Source: UKL13-3 sp943369665 (GTDB lineage Bacteria; Bacteroidota; Bacteroidia; UKL13-3). Taken from it: a DNA stretch of 64,000 nt. The stretch is from the NCBI GenBank assembly GCA_943369665.1, contig CALRNX020000003.1:62001-126000 (forward strand), written 5' to 3'. Below the pieces are notes generated by a model. That model saw only the letters and a program-made list of their open reading frames with translations. It had not been told where the DNA came from and ran no database searches. A program made the translations under genes and the position numbers. This document shows positions 48,101 to 57,866 of this stretch, piece after piece. The stretch's first letter is position 1. Each line of letters starts with the position of its first letter.

Positions 48101-49923
48101 TTTATGTAGGTAATAGTTTTAATCCAGGCACTATAAATGCAGATTCAACTTTTTATGTACAAGCAGATTCTGCCGGTTGTTTAAGCAAGAAAATATCAAC
48201 AACAATTATAGTGGCGCGTGTAGCCACCCCATTAGTAAAGGATACTACTGTTTGTAAAGCACAAGTGATTACTTTAAATGCGCTTGGTAGTCATCCCGTA
48301 AAATGGTTTAGCAATGTCTCTTCGTCTAATAGTATTTTAAATGGATCGTCACTAATAATTGGAGCTCTTCAAAAAGATACCATGTTTTATGTAGAGTCTG
48401 ATTCTTCGGGGTGCTCAAGTCTTCGCAAAACAGTTCATATCACAGTACGCAACGTTCCTGTTCCTGTTTTAACAATGGATAGTGTAAGTATTTGTAATGG
48501 AAATACAATATTACTTACTACAGCTAATGCATCAGCTGTTAGCTGGTATCAATCGGAATCGGCTGTTAATCCACTTTTGGTAAACGATTCGTTTGTTACT
48601 CCATCTTTAACATCATCAACTACCTATTATGTAGCTGCAACAGAGGCTGGCTGCCTGAGTGATAGAAAACCAGTTAACGTTAAGGTGAATGCTTTTCCTT
48701 CTGTTCCTTTAATAAATGGAGACAGTGTATGTATAGGCGAAAAATTAGAATTAAAAGCAATTTCGGGTGCCAACATAAACTGGTACGATGCTCCAATTGG
48801 TGGTAATAAAGTAGGCAATCAAAAAAACTTTACCACACCATTAATGTATGTAAACTCCATTTATTATGTGGAAGCAGAATCGAATGGGTGTAGCAACGCA
48901 AGAGTAGCCGTTTCCGTTACCGTTAAGAACAAGCCAGCAACTCCTATTGTGAGTGGTAATTTGATGTCATGTGCAGGTAAACAGCTTAAAATTGGTGCTT
49001 TCTCTAGTTTGGGGAATATAAAATGGTATACATCGTTTACAGATACGACAAGTGTTGGATCCGATAGTTTATTGGTTGGTCCACTTGTATCAGACGTGTT
49101 TTATTATGCTGCAGTTGAACAGAACGGATGCGCTAGTCAAAGAGCAACAGTAAACATAAAAGTAAAAGCAACTCCTGATGCTGTTTTTACAGTAAATGAA
49201 GCTGAGCAATGTTTGAAGTTTAATCAGTTTGTATTTATGAATGCTACTAATCCACAGGGTACACAATATGCATGGGATTTTGGTGATAGTTCTGTATTTG
49301 GTTTTATGAATCCCATAAAAACGTTCAGTAAAAAAGGAATGTATAATGTAAAAGTAAAAGCGACAATCAACGGTTGTGTAAGTGAACATACGAAACAGGT
49401 AACCGTGAATGCACCTGATGTAGATTTTACATACAGTATTGATGGAAATCTTGTTTCGTTTACGCCAACCACAGCGGGAATAACTTCTTATAAATGGCAT
49501 TTTACCACAACAGATTCAAGTTCAATTCAACAAGCACAACATACGTTTGCCTTAAAAGGAATATATGCTGTAACCTTAACTGTTACAGCTGAAAAAGGAT
49601 GCTCTTCGTCTATTGTAAAAAATATTACGATCGCTAAAACAACAGGCTTGGTTAATCCATTTAGTTCAGCATACAAATTAGAAGTTTATCCTAATCCGTT
49701 TAAGAATAATGTAGAAGTAACTTATGAGACAACAGAAATAGCTGATGTTAAAATAGGGTTGTATTCCATAACAGGTAGTTTAATTCAAGACATATACATT
49801 GGTACACAAAAATCGGGAATGCAACAATTACATGTCGATTTGAGTGAGCGTACATTAGGAATGTATTTATTGAAAATAGAGATTAATAATCAGGTTAAAA
49901 CAATAAAGCTGGTTGCTGAGTAA
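45175..49923 (+). CDS. T9SS type A surface protein (1582 aa) with six Ig-like repeats and two PKD domains
   Basis: Last gene of the long operon, 30 bp after the PorP-like gene. Signal peptide ends SQLWAQ. Order: N-terminal beta domain (30-195), fibronectin-like domains, two copies of the DGG/DAD module also seen in the 31278 protein (LRDGGAALSDADAMPT and LVDGGISANDGDN), six Ig-like repeats (about 855-1330), two PKD domains (AWDFGDSS...), and a type A sorting domain (EVYPNPFKNNVEV). A terminator hairpin follows. Similarity to the 31278 protein shows duplication within the operon. Function beyond surface display is unknown. Confidence 0.9.
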   Translation: MKNKKSTVMQRSFFLLLLFLSCSQLWAQTPFSGSFSGFGPGASTAPTVTNLTITPFSLNGVSTNAGGGRYNTTGWDANGTSENAGKYIYFTITPAAGYTATISSVVLTTIQSSGTGPKFLQLKYVLSGGTATNIGGPFSFSATGSGVSGPTVSPAVTIPDGGNLQIRIHAYGGTGTGGTFSINAASISGTVETAGPAKPTIINPVATNITHNEARIGATVSNTGGAPVTSRGIVWGTTTDPAIGGSGVTQIVVSGTAGAFDSLVTGLPEGTLIYYRGFATNSSGTVYTVNSSFYTLSAQPDAVTDLTATAISNHDIRLNWTPSPNAHGYIVLQKLYVAPTSFPVDRTRYKESDIIDEAEVIDTILNPNINTGLYSNLISGTVYQYAVVPYRYNGTAVQTYNYNTDVVVPIAFDTTWGVGPSALSDIVGIPQSEAQTISSIVTGPLTTTNTGVKVWQFSLRDGGAALSDADAMPTIVSKMVVVKSPNNKVANWQNVLAYAALYDDTTGVKFADGVIYKDSLVFNAINWVANDNTQKTLTLRVSLKTTGIIDGDSFSFAVKKANIINSPLNISSQIPSLNIQTDSLKNVVDVAATKILITQQPPASTPINTILPSIKALLVDSNGNIDLSNVAPYTITSNTLLQYSRIKRPSLGELVFDSVSFASLASGTRLKIAGGGLDTAYTNPISVFASSQSFIKASSDFMYTDSIVYTNYQSAVITQSNSVAVAGFSLVDGGISANDGDNFGTTLTSLRFSVNGSAYIRSVALYQGSIKLAEQAVTSSDVLFDNIIVIANDNDSVSLTLRATFNSRYVNGQRIMFTIVGAVADTSSGSVFALSNAGGARSVNTGAGNILKYQPVFVTAPQVSDTKICAGSNTVLTSTKAIGTTLHWYSNLNNSTPIYSGDSLILNAVDESTSYFVAADSAGWLSSKVKIEVMVVKIPAPIVTPLVVCRGSNAVVMANSVHTINWYSSFMNPNSIYVGNSFNPGTINADSTFYVQADSAGCLSKKISTTIIVARVATPLVKDTTVCKAQVITLNALGSHPVKWFSNVSSSNSILNGSSLIIGALQKDTMFYVESDSSGCSSLRKTVHITVRNVPVPVLTMDSVSICNGNTILLTTANASAVSWYQSESAVNPLLVNDSFVTPSLTSSTTYYVAATEAGCLSDRKPVNVKVNAFPSVPLINGDSVCIGEKLELKAISGANINWYDAPIGGNKVGNQKNFTTPLMYVNSIYYVEAESNGCSNARVAVSVTVKNKPATPIVSGNLMSCAGKQLKIGAFSSLGNIKWYTSFTDTTSVGSDSLLVGPLVSDVFYYAAVEQNGCASQRATVNIKVKATPDAVFTVNEAEQCLKFNQFVFMNATNPQGTQYAWDFGDSSVFGFMNPIKTFSKKGMYNVKVKATINGCVSEHTKQVTVNAPDVDFTYSIDGNLVSFTPTTAGITSYKWHFTTTDSSSIQQAQHTFALKGIYAVTLTVTAEKGCSSSIVKNITIAKTTGLVNPFSSAYKLEVYPNPFKNNVEVTYETTEIADVKIGLYSITGSLIQDIYIGTQKSGMQQLHVDLSERTLGMYLLKIEINNQVKTIKLVAE

Positions 49924-49945
49924 TTGCTTAAACAACAAATTATAC

Positions 49946-49985
49946 ATAAAGGGTGGGAAGAAATTCCGGCCCTTTATTGTTTTTA
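49946..49985 (+). terminator. Terminator of the long T9SS operon
   Basis: ATAAAGGG (49946-49953) pairs with CCCTTTAT (49970-49977), with an inner GGGAA/TTCC pairing, followed by TGTTTTT. It lies 23 bp after the stop of the last gene. Confidence 0.75.
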
Positions 49986-50210
49986 GAAATTATTTAACAT
50001 ATAAGTTATGTAAGGTTTTTTCTTTTTGCCGTTGGCAAAAATGTCTACAATCAATAAGGAGGCATTATTAAGCAGTAATTTATAGGATTGTTTTTGATAA
50101 CGGATGTATGGTAACTTTAAATTAATGTAATGATGCCTCAAAATAGATGATATCAAAACAGCATTAAGTTAATGTTTGAATAGGTTTTTTGTTGTGTAAT
50201 ATTAAAAATT

Positions 50211-53200
50211 ATGAACAGAAAAAATTACTATTTATGGGTATTAGCATTAGCTGTGTTTGCAATTTACAACACTGCATCTGCGCAATTATCGATCACCACA
50301 TTTTCACCAGTAACAGAAACCTTAACTGGTTTTGCAGGAGCAAGCACTCCCGCAAACTGGTCTATAGCAGGTACTGGCACACGTGGTACCACATGGAATG
50401 GAAATAACCAAACGGGTGGAACTTCCGGAGGATGGTATGGCAATGCGAGTATGTCTTTTCTTGGATCAGGTTCGGCCTCTGCAGGAAATGCAACATGGTG
50501 TTTACATAACAACACAGGAAGCGATATTTCCGGATTTACATTAAGTTATGTTGCTAGGGTTTGGAGGTCAGGATCTGCATCACCTGCGGTTTCGGTAAGT
50601 TGGAGTAAATCTAGTGCCTTTACAGTGCCAGCAGCGGGCGGATTAACCGCTTTATCTTCATTGGGCTTTACCAAAGCAACAGCGGGGGTTCTTACAGGCA
50701 CTACACTTACCCAAACAGTTACAGGTATTAATATTGCTGCGGGTGAGTATATTTTCATCCGCTTCATACATGCTGGCGGATCTAGTAGCGATAATTCTGG
50801 ATGGGATGATATCTCATTTAGTCCTGTATCGGCAACTGCTCCCCTTATTACTGTAGCGGCTTTACCAATCGAATTTGGAGCTGTTGTTGTTGGCGATAGT
50901 TCAGCCAATAGTTCTTACACGATAAGTGCAAATAATTTGACGGATGATGTAAAGGTTGTGGCATCAAGTGGCTTTAAGCTTTCAGTTAACGATACCAATT
51001 ATTTTGATAGTCTTTTGCTTGCACGTAATGGAACAGATTTACAAGGTGAGCCAGTTACTGTTTACAAACGATTTTTTCCTCTTGCTGCTACCGGCTTAAC
51101 TACCGGTTTAATTACACATTCAAGTGCTGGCGCAACTGATAAAACAGTAATAGTAAAAGGTCATGCTATTGCCGCAGAGCCCACTCAAGGCGCTTCTGAC
51201 ATAACGTTCAGTAATATAACAGCAACAAGTTTATTGTTGACATTTAACAAAGGAAATGGAAGCAATCGTATCGTAATTGCAAGGCAAACAGATACCGTTA
51301 ACTTTCTTCCTACGGATACTGTAATCTACACTGGAATAAATGCAAATTATACTTCTGCTACAGATAGAGGTTCATTAAATAAAATTGTATACAGCGGAAC
51401 AGATACGTTTGTAAATATAACAGGCTTGCAGTCGGGAACATATTATCACTTCGAGATAGTTGAATACAATATTGGTACAGGAGCCTCTGTAAATTACGAC
51501 ACAACGCATACTGTTGTGGGCGATACGATAACCCTTCCTTTAGCTATTACAGGTTTAAGTGTGGTGAATGTATCGACTGATAAAATAAAAATTCGTTGGA
51601 ATAAACCAGCGGGAACTTTTCAAACGCAATGGGATGGTGTAGTTGTGTTCGCACGAGTAGCAAATCCAATTGATGCAACTGTTCAATCAATAGAAGCAAG
51701 TTCCTTTAATGGAAACACTTTACTGGGAGCGGGGACAGCCAATGCAAATAGTTTTTGTATTGCAAAAAGCACTTCAAATATTGATGGAGATGTAACGGTA
51801 ACAGGTCTGTCTGCTGGTAACAGATATTATTTTCAGGCGTATACATACAAAGAAATTCCGGGTATGAGTAATGATATCTGGTCGGTGGTTTCAAACAGCA
51901 TTGATACCGAAGCAAGAGTGCAGGATGTAAATACATTTGAACCACTTTCAGGTATTGATGCTAGCGTACCTGTATCATGGGTGAGTAATGATGGAGCCGG
52001 TGATTATTGGAATGAGGTATTCGTTTTTGCAAGCAAGAATTCGATTGGCTTTGCTCCAACAGGAAATGGCACACTTTATAATGTTTCAGATTATTACGGG
52101 CATGCAGCTGGTATTGTAGAACCTGAAGTATATCTTGTATACAAAGGAGCTGGAGATAATTTTACATTAGACTCTGTACTTAACGATACAACGTATTACA
52201 TAAAAACATTTACCCGTTTGGGTTCAGCATGGTCGGTAGGTGTTGAAAAAACAGCTAAACCAGGAGGAGCCACCAAATTATGGGATGGAGGAGCAACAAC
52301 TACTGCATGGGCTGATGCTGCGAACTGGAGTCCTGATGGAATACCTACGATGACAGATTTCGTATTGTTGGATAACAAGTTTGTTTCGGGTAATTATCAA
52401 GTATTAATGCCAGCAGGAACTGTGGCTACAAAAATTGATCGTTTAGTGATTAACCCTACAACGGGTTCTGTTATTAATCTCAATTTACCTGTTACCAATA
52501 CCCTAAAAGATTCAGGATTGCAAATAATGAACCCGGAAGATGCCATGATGATTTTTAATGGTGGTGTGTTCACGAATTCTTCAGTAGGAGTGACTGCAGG
52601 AGATGGGTTTTTAACCGCAGGCTCAATCAAAATATTTAATGGAGGTAAATTCATTCATAATAATGCAAGAGCATTTACGGATATTACCACAAAAATTTCA
52701 AAAGTAGGGGGAACCGAAAAAGGAATTTTTGAAATAGACATGACGGGTACTTCCAGTTCTTTTGTGTTGCCTGCTATTGCATACGGAACACTTGTTCTGA
52801 AAAGAAGCGTGAATACAACAGCTCTAACTTATAGTAGCAGCGGTAATCAGGATATGATTATACGAGGAGACTTAGAGTTGGTAGGTTCGCATATAAGATA
52901 TGTATCAACTATCGGATCAATAGCTGGAACACCAAGAACCATTAGTATTGGAGGGAACTTAACCAATGCTGGTATTTTTCAATGGTCTCCTTCTCAACTT
53001 GCTTCGCATACCTTAGTATTTAATGGAACAACGCAACAAGAAATTAGCGGTGCTGGTACTTTTACATTTGGTACAAATTTAGCAACAGTTGAAATAAATA
53101 ATCCTACAGGAGTTAAACTTAACCGTGCTTTAGCATTTAATGGTCCAGATGTAAAATTAACCAATGGAAAAATCACTTTAGGTAATAATAATCTTACTCT

Positions 53201-54248
53201 TTCTGGCAATTCAGAAATTTACTCAGCCGATAGTACAAGGTATATTGTTACAAATGGTTCAGGAACGCTTATTCAATCTATGAGTGCAAATACAAGTAAA
53301 GATTTTCCTATTGGAACTACAACAGCTTACTTGCCCTTAAACTTAGTTCAATACGCTTCATCAGTAACCGATAATTTTACTGCAAGAGTAGAAGATAAAG
53401 TACGTGTAACGGATACCGCTTCTGCTTTTATAGCCAACGATGTTGTTGATGCAACTTGGTATGTTGGAGAAGGTGTTGTTGGAGGTTCATTGATGGATAT
53501 AATGTTTCAATGGACGGCTTCAAAAGAACTTGCAGGTTTTGATAGGAATAACAGTTATGTTGGAGCATATCAGAACTACGTATGGACAAGCGATGGAAAT
53601 CGCCAGGCTACAGGTAATGGTTTATTTGGTTTAACCAGTGATAGTATAACTGCCGCAGGAGTATTTGGAGTAGGTTCAGGCAGCTCTCCACTTCCTGTTA
53701 AGCTAATTGGTTTTGATGCAATAAGACTCTCGAACAAAATGGTAAAACTGTCATGGGTTACGGCAGAAGAAATAAACAGTGAAGCGTTTATCATTGAACG
53801 TTCTGAAGATTCAAAGTTATTTATTGCAATTGGGAAAGTAAAAAGCAGAGGTAATAGCAATGATGTTACAAATTATTCGTTTACTGATGTTGATGCGACT
53901 CAAGGCAAACTTTATTACAGGTTAAAACAAGTTGATTTTAATGGTACATTTAGCTATTCGGATATTAAGGTTGTTACACAGGAAAATAAATCAACGCAAG
54001 GTATACACGCAAGTATTTATCCTAATCCTTCTGCAGGGATATCAAAACTTTTATATACTACATCAGAACAAGGTGCTGCACAAATAAGTATTTTTAATGT
54101 ACAAGGTGTATTGTTGGCTGCTATCAATTGTGAATCTGTTGATTCTGGTAATCATACTGAAGCATTGCCGCAATTAAGCAATGGTATTTATTTCATAAAA
54201 GTAGTTCACAACAACCAATCGGAAATCATTAAACTTGTTGTTAATTAA
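50211..54248 (+). CDS. T9SS type A secreted protein (1345 aa), single gene
   Basis: Signal peptide MNRKNYYLWVLALAVFAIYN, cleaved near SAQ. N-terminal beta domain (about 25-210, with LHNNTGSDISGFTLSYVARVWR), an ASH/abnormal-spindle-like beta domain (215-325), fibronectin-like domains, a G8-like region near 690 (ANWSPDGIPT), beta-strand repeats, the pre-sorting segment (LPVKLIGFDAIRLSNKMVKLSW) and a type A sorting domain (IYPNPSAGISKLLY). It lies between two terminators, so it has its own promoter in the 50.0-50.2 kb gap. The segment FTGLQSGTYYHF-type fibronectin loops suggest adhesion, but no enzyme motif is visible. Confidence 0.88.
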   Translation: MNRKNYYLWVLALAVFAIYNTASAQLSITTFSPVTETLTGFAGASTPANWSIAGTGTRGTTWNGNNQTGGTSGGWYGNASMSFLGSGSASAGNATWCLHNNTGSDISGFTLSYVARVWRSGSASPAVSVSWSKSSAFTVPAAGGLTALSSLGFTKATAGVLTGTTLTQTVTGINIAAGEYIFIRFIHAGGSSSDNSGWDDISFSPVSATAPLITVAALPIEFGAVVVGDSSANSSYTISANNLTDDVKVVASSGFKLSVNDTNYFDSLLLARNGTDLQGEPVTVYKRFFPLAATGLTTGLITHSSAGATDKTVIVKGHAIAAEPTQGASDITFSNITATSLLLTFNKGNGSNRIVIARQTDTVNFLPTDTVIYTGINANYTSATDRGSLNKIVYSGTDTFVNITGLQSGTYYHFEIVEYNIGTGASVNYDTTHTVVGDTITLPLAITGLSVVNVSTDKIKIRWNKPAGTFQTQWDGVVVFARVANPIDATVQSIEASSFNGNTLLGAGTANANSFCIAKSTSNIDGDVTVTGLSAGNRYYFQAYTYKEIPGMSNDIWSVVSNSIDTEARVQDVNTFEPLSGIDASVPVSWVSNDGAGDYWNEVFVFASKNSIGFAPTGNGTLYNVSDYYGHAAGIVEPEVYLVYKGAGDNFTLDSVLNDTTYYIKTFTRLGSAWSVGVEKTAKPGGATKLWDGGATTTAWADAANWSPDGIPTMTDFVLLDNKFVSGNYQVLMPAGTVATKIDRLVINPTTGSVINLNLPVTNTLKDSGLQIMNPEDAMMIFNGGVFTNSSVGVTAGDGFLTAGSIKIFNGGKFIHNNARAFTDITTKISKVGGTEKGIFEIDMTGTSSSFVLPAIAYGTLVLKRSVNTTALTYSSSGNQDMIIRGDLELVGSHIRYVSTIGSIAGTPRTISIGGNLTNAGIFQWSPSQLASHTLVFNGTTQQEISGAGTFTFGTNLATVEINNPTGVKLNRALAFNGPDVKLTNGKITLGNNNLTLSGNSEIYSADSTRYIVTNGSGTLIQSMSANTSKDFPIGTTTAYLPLNLVQYASSVTDNFTARVEDKVRVTDTASAFIANDVVDATWYVGEGVVGGSLMDIMFQWTASKELAGFDRNNSYVGAYQNYVWTSDGNRQATGNGLFGLTSDSITAAGVFGVGSGSSPLPVKLIGFDAIRLSNKMVKLSWVTAEEINSEAFIIERSEDSKLFIAIGKVKSRGNSNDVTNYSFTDVDATQGKLYYRLKQVDFNGTFSYSDIKVVTQENKSTQGIHASIYPNPSAGISKLLYTTSEQGAAQISIFNVQGVLLAAINCESVDSGNHTEALPQLSNGIYFIKVVHNNQSEIIKLVVN

Positions 54249-54270
54249 GGTTCTCAGCTATTCTCTTAGT

Positions 54271-54309
54271 AAAGAGCTATCCCAAATCATCGGGATAGCT
54301 CTTTTTATT
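54271..54309 (+). terminator. Strong terminator after the 50211 gene
   Basis: A perfect 13-bp stem (AAAGAGCTATCCC with GGGATAGCTCTTT) around an 8-base loop, followed by TTTTT. Confidence 0.9.
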
Positions 54310-54855
54310 TAATAAGAACAGGCTAACTTTATGAAGGTATTGGTCTAAATATTAAGTTGGGTAAACCTACCATACTATTTGGATTTAACGTATACAGCTC
54401 TTTTGCGATAATCTACAAAAAGTTGTCTCCCACAATGAGAATATATTGCTCATGAAATAGTGTGGATTTTGATTTTCAATAATCTGTTGTCACTTAATAT
54501 CCCTATCCAATCCTTTTTGTTTAAGCAATTCTTTGAGGTGTAAATTATTTTTTTGATCAGATAACTTTTAAGATTCGTTTAGTTTTTTTGAAAACAAGCT
54601 TTAGTTCTTGATATAAAGGAAAGGGTTTAAGTTATTATAGGAATACCTATTTGCTAAACCTTTGCTAACAGAATAAAGTGTTATTGATTGCCATACATTA
54701 TGATTAAAGGATTTTGTTTCCATCCATACTGTGGAATTAATACCACGATATAACGATGTTAAATCTGTAATGATGTAATTTATTCATTCTTTGGTGTAAT
54801 GCATTCTTGGCCGGCCTGCTTGTTCTTTGCAGCACAAAATAATACCATCAACCAA
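54310..54855. other. Intergenic region upstream of the ice-binding protein gene
   Basis: No gene recognised in about 545 bp. Presumably the promoter and 5' leader of the ice-binding protein gene; no -33/-7 pair is convincing. Confidence 0.4.
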
Positions 54856-57756
54856 ATGAAAAACATGTTACACTTTATAATGATAGCTTTTGCGCTATTG
54901 TTTTTCCCGCAGACAAATATGGCTCAGGCTCCTAACCTTGGAACCACAGCAGACTTTTTGCTTTTTTCCACAAATGGAGCGGTCACCAATTCAGGTATTT
55001 CACACCTTACAGGTAATGTAGGTACCAACAATGGTTCTAATACCGGTTTCGGAAATGTTAATGGTACAATGAACAGTCAGAACGGAGCAACAGCACAAGC
55101 TGCGCAAGATCTGCTGATCGTTTACAATCAGTTGAATGGAACAACGGCCACGTTTTTTCCATCAAATCTATTAGGTAACGGAGACACATTAAATCCTGGA
55201 GTGTATGCTATAGGAAGTGCAACCATTTTAAATGGAGATCTTGTTTTAGATGCGAACGGAAATTCTGCAGCGGTATTTATTTTTAAAATACAAGGTGCAT
55301 TTTCTACCAACGCCAACGCGAAAGTAAAATTGATCAATGGAGCTAAAGCATGCAATGTATTTTGGAAAGTGGAAGGCCTGATCAGTTTTGCTTCAGGAAC
55401 TACGATGAGGGGGACAGTTATTGCGAATAATGCAGCGATTAATATGAACGCTGGAGATACGTTGGAAGGTAGAGCATTTTCTACTACCGGGGTAGTGATC
55501 ATGAATGGAACATTCGCATATATACCTATTGGATGCGGAAGTCCTACGCTTACAGGACCGGTGGCTCCCGATCTTGTTTCAAATGCCGGCTATGCACTTT
55601 TTTCTTCAAATGGAAATGTATCCGATATGGGCACAACGCATGTTAATGGAGGAGATATTGGTACCAACAGTGGTACAACTACGGGATTTGACAGCTTGCT
55701 TGTAACCGGCATGATTCACCTTAATCCGGATTCATCAACAGCTCGCGCTGATACAGATTTAGTGAATATATACAATTACATTAATTTATTGCATGTAGAT
55801 ATTGAGTTATTATACCCTGCTCAGTTTGGAAATAACCTGGTACTTACACCTCATACTTATCTCCTGGATGCAGCTACCGTTCTTACGGATACACTTTATC
55901 TTGATGCGCAAGGCAATCCATCCGGAGTATTCGTGATACGGATCAATGGTGCACTTTCAACAAGTGTGGGATCAAAAATTGTTTTAATCAATGGAGCACA
56001 AGCTCAGAATGTATACTGGAGGGTTGACGGGGCTGCAGCTATTAATGATTTATCTGTGTTTAATGGAACAATGTTGGTTACTAACGGAGCATTAAACACC
56101 GGAGCTGTTTTAAACGGAAGGATGCTTTCCCGCCTTGGAGCATTAACAACCAACAACGCTACAATTAATGTACCCGGTGCAGTCACTCCATTATCCGACT
56201 TAATCGTATCTACAACTACGGGAGTTCAGGGAACGTATAATAATGTAACGGTTACATCAACAGGAAACGGTACACTTACAGGAAACCTGATGGTAATGGG
56301 TAACATGATTATTCAAACAGGTGGTAAGCTAAATACAGGCGATAATTTGGTGCAGGGTATGCATGACTTTACACTGAGCACAGGTGCTTCGCTAACAATC
56401 AATTCGGCAGATGGTATAATGACAACAACAGAGATAGGTGATATCCGTGTGATGGGAACTCGTACTTATCATGCAGGAGCAACTTATATCTATGCAGGAA
56501 ATTTAAGACAGACAACCGGAGATGGATTACCTGCAGCAATTGACTCGTTGGTGATTAATAATATAAATGGTGTAACGTTATCTGCATCGCAAATCGTTAA
56601 CCATAAACTTACTTTGGGTAATGGTAATTTAAATATTGGAATGTTTAATCTTACAATCCAACCTTTGGGAGCAATTACAAATGCATCTGCAAATGGATAT
56701 GTTGCTACGGATGACAGTGCTGGTATCAGGGGTACATTAAACAGGACTGTGGTAAGTTCAGGTTCTTCAGTATTGTTTCCGGTAGGGAGTGCGCTGTGGA
56801 AAGGGTCTTATTCTCCAGCCACAATTACAATGCCTTCAGGTACCACGGATATTATTTCTGTAAGGGTATTCAGAGGAGTAATGCACACGGGCGCAACAGG
56901 CGCTGCCGTTACAAGTCACGTGGTTAACAGAAGCTGGATGATTTCGGAAGCAATTGTTGGCGGTTCAAATACCAATGTTCAGCTACAATGGAATGATACC
57001 ATGGAGTTGCCTTCGTTTATCCGAACAAAAGTGGGCATTGCTCATCATGATGGTACTTCATGGAATGATCCTGCGGCAGCTTCTTATACTGCAGCAGTAG
57101 GTTCTAATCCATACACAACAACGCGTACAGGAGTTACATCATTCAGTGTTTTCATCGTAGCAGATAGTACTACCAATAATGCGCTTCCGGTAAGGTTGCT
57201 CAGTTTCACTGGTGCAAAAGTAAATGCTGATGTTGTGTTAAACTGGAAAACTGCAATGGAAGTGAACAACAGTCATTTTGAAGTGGAAAGATCAATAGAT
57301 GGAAAAATATTTGAAAAAGTAGGAACACTTGCCGGGTCGGGTAACCGGTCAGTACTCACAAACTATGGTTTTACCGATGTACAGGTTTCAGGTAAGAGCG
57401 AGTTGGTTGTTTATTATAAACTGATGCAAGTTGATTTTGATGGTAAAATAACCAGCTATGGTCCAATTGCCATCCAAACAAAACAAGTAGCGAATGATTT
57501 TAACTTCACTGCTTTTCCTAACCCGATCATCACTGATATTCAAATACAAATAATGAATAATGAAGTTGGCACTATGGACATTGCAATTTATGATATACAT
57601 GGAAAGATAGTAGCCCAAAAAGCTGCTCAAATTGAAGTTGGTATGAACCGAGTAACGCTTGATCATCTAGATGCATTAACAGGAGGAGTCTATTTTATGC
57701 ATGCCACTCTTAATGGAAACATTTACACAAAGAAATTAATAAAGAACAATGATTAA
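54856..57756 (+). CDS. Tandem double ice-binding (DUF3494) protein with T9SS type A sorting domain
   Basis: A 966-residue secreted protein. The ATG at 54856 starts a compact signal peptide (MKNMLHFIMIAFALLFF, cleaved near NMAQA); an ATG at 54799 is the alternative. Two DUF3494 ice-binding domains follow in tandem: about 26-222 (TADFLLFSTNGAVTNSGISH, VFIFKIQGAFST, KACNVFWKVEG, GRAFSTTGVV) and about 234-440 (GYALFSSNGNVSDMGTTHV, GVFVIRINGALST, AQNVYWRVDGA, GRMLSRLGAL). Then a beta-strand middle region, the common pre-sorting segment (LPVRLLSFTGAKVNADVVL) and a type A sorting domain (AFPNPIITDIQI). DUF3494 proteins bind ice crystals and inhibit growth or recrystallisation, so the cell probably displays or secretes ice-binding activity. 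Confidence 0.93.
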   Translation: MKNMLHFIMIAFALLFFPQTNMAQAPNLGTTADFLLFSTNGAVTNSGISHLTGNVGTNNGSNTGFGNVNGTMNSQNGATAQAAQDLLIVYNQLNGTTATFFPSNLLGNGDTLNPGVYAIGSATILNGDLVLDANGNSAAVFIFKIQGAFSTNANAKVKLINGAKACNVFWKVEGLISFASGTTMRGTVIANNAAINMNAGDTLEGRAFSTTGVVIMNGTFAYIPIGCGSPTLTGPVAPDLVSNAGYALFSSNGNVSDMGTTHVNGGDIGTNSGTTTGFDSLLVTGMIHLNPDSSTARADTDLVNIYNYINLLHVDIELLYPAQFGNNLVLTPHTYLLDAATVLTDTLYLDAQGNPSGVFVIRINGALSTSVGSKIVLINGAQAQNVYWRVDGAAAINDLSVFNGTMLVTNGALNTGAVLNGRMLSRLGALTTNNATINVPGAVTPLSDLIVSTTTGVQGTYNNVTVTSTGNGTLTGNLMVMGNMIIQTGGKLNTGDNLVQGMHDFTLSTGASLTINSADGIMTTTEIGDIRVMGTRTYHAGATYIYAGNLRQTTGDGLPAAIDSLVINNINGVTLSASQIVNHKLTLGNGNLNIGMFNLTIQPLGAITNASANGYVATDDSAGIRGTLNRTVVSSGSSVLFPVGSALWKGSYSPATITMPSGTTDIISVRVFRGVMHTGATGAAVTSHVVNRSWMISEAIVGGSNTNVQLQWNDTMELPSFIRTKVGIAHHDGTSWNDPAAASYTAAVGSNPYTTTRTGVTSFSVFIVADSTTNNALPVRLLSFTGAKVNADVVLNWKTAMEVNNSHFEVERSIDGKIFEKVGTLAGSGNRSVLTNYGFTDVQVSGKSELVVYYKLMQVDFDGKITSYGPIAIQTKQVANDFNFTAFPNPIITDIQIQIMNNEVGTMDIAIYDIHGKIVAQKAAQIEVGMNRVTLDHLDALTGGVYFMHATLNGNIYTKKLIKNND

Positions 57757-57776
57757 GTGGTGTAGTTATAACTAAT

Positions 57777-57806
57777 AAAAAAGCCAACTGTGTAGTTGGC
57801 TTTTTT
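57777..57806. terminator. Terminator shared by ice-binding protein and AraC genes
   Basis: AAAAAAGCCAAC - TGTGTA - GTTGGCTTTTTT, a 12-bp perfect stem with A-run and T-run on the two sides, between convergent genes, so it can act in both directions. Confidence 0.9.
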
Positions 57807-57866
57807 TATGCTCTGTTGTCAAATGGATTTCAGGCTAAAGAATATGATTTGAAGATCAATCGGTTA

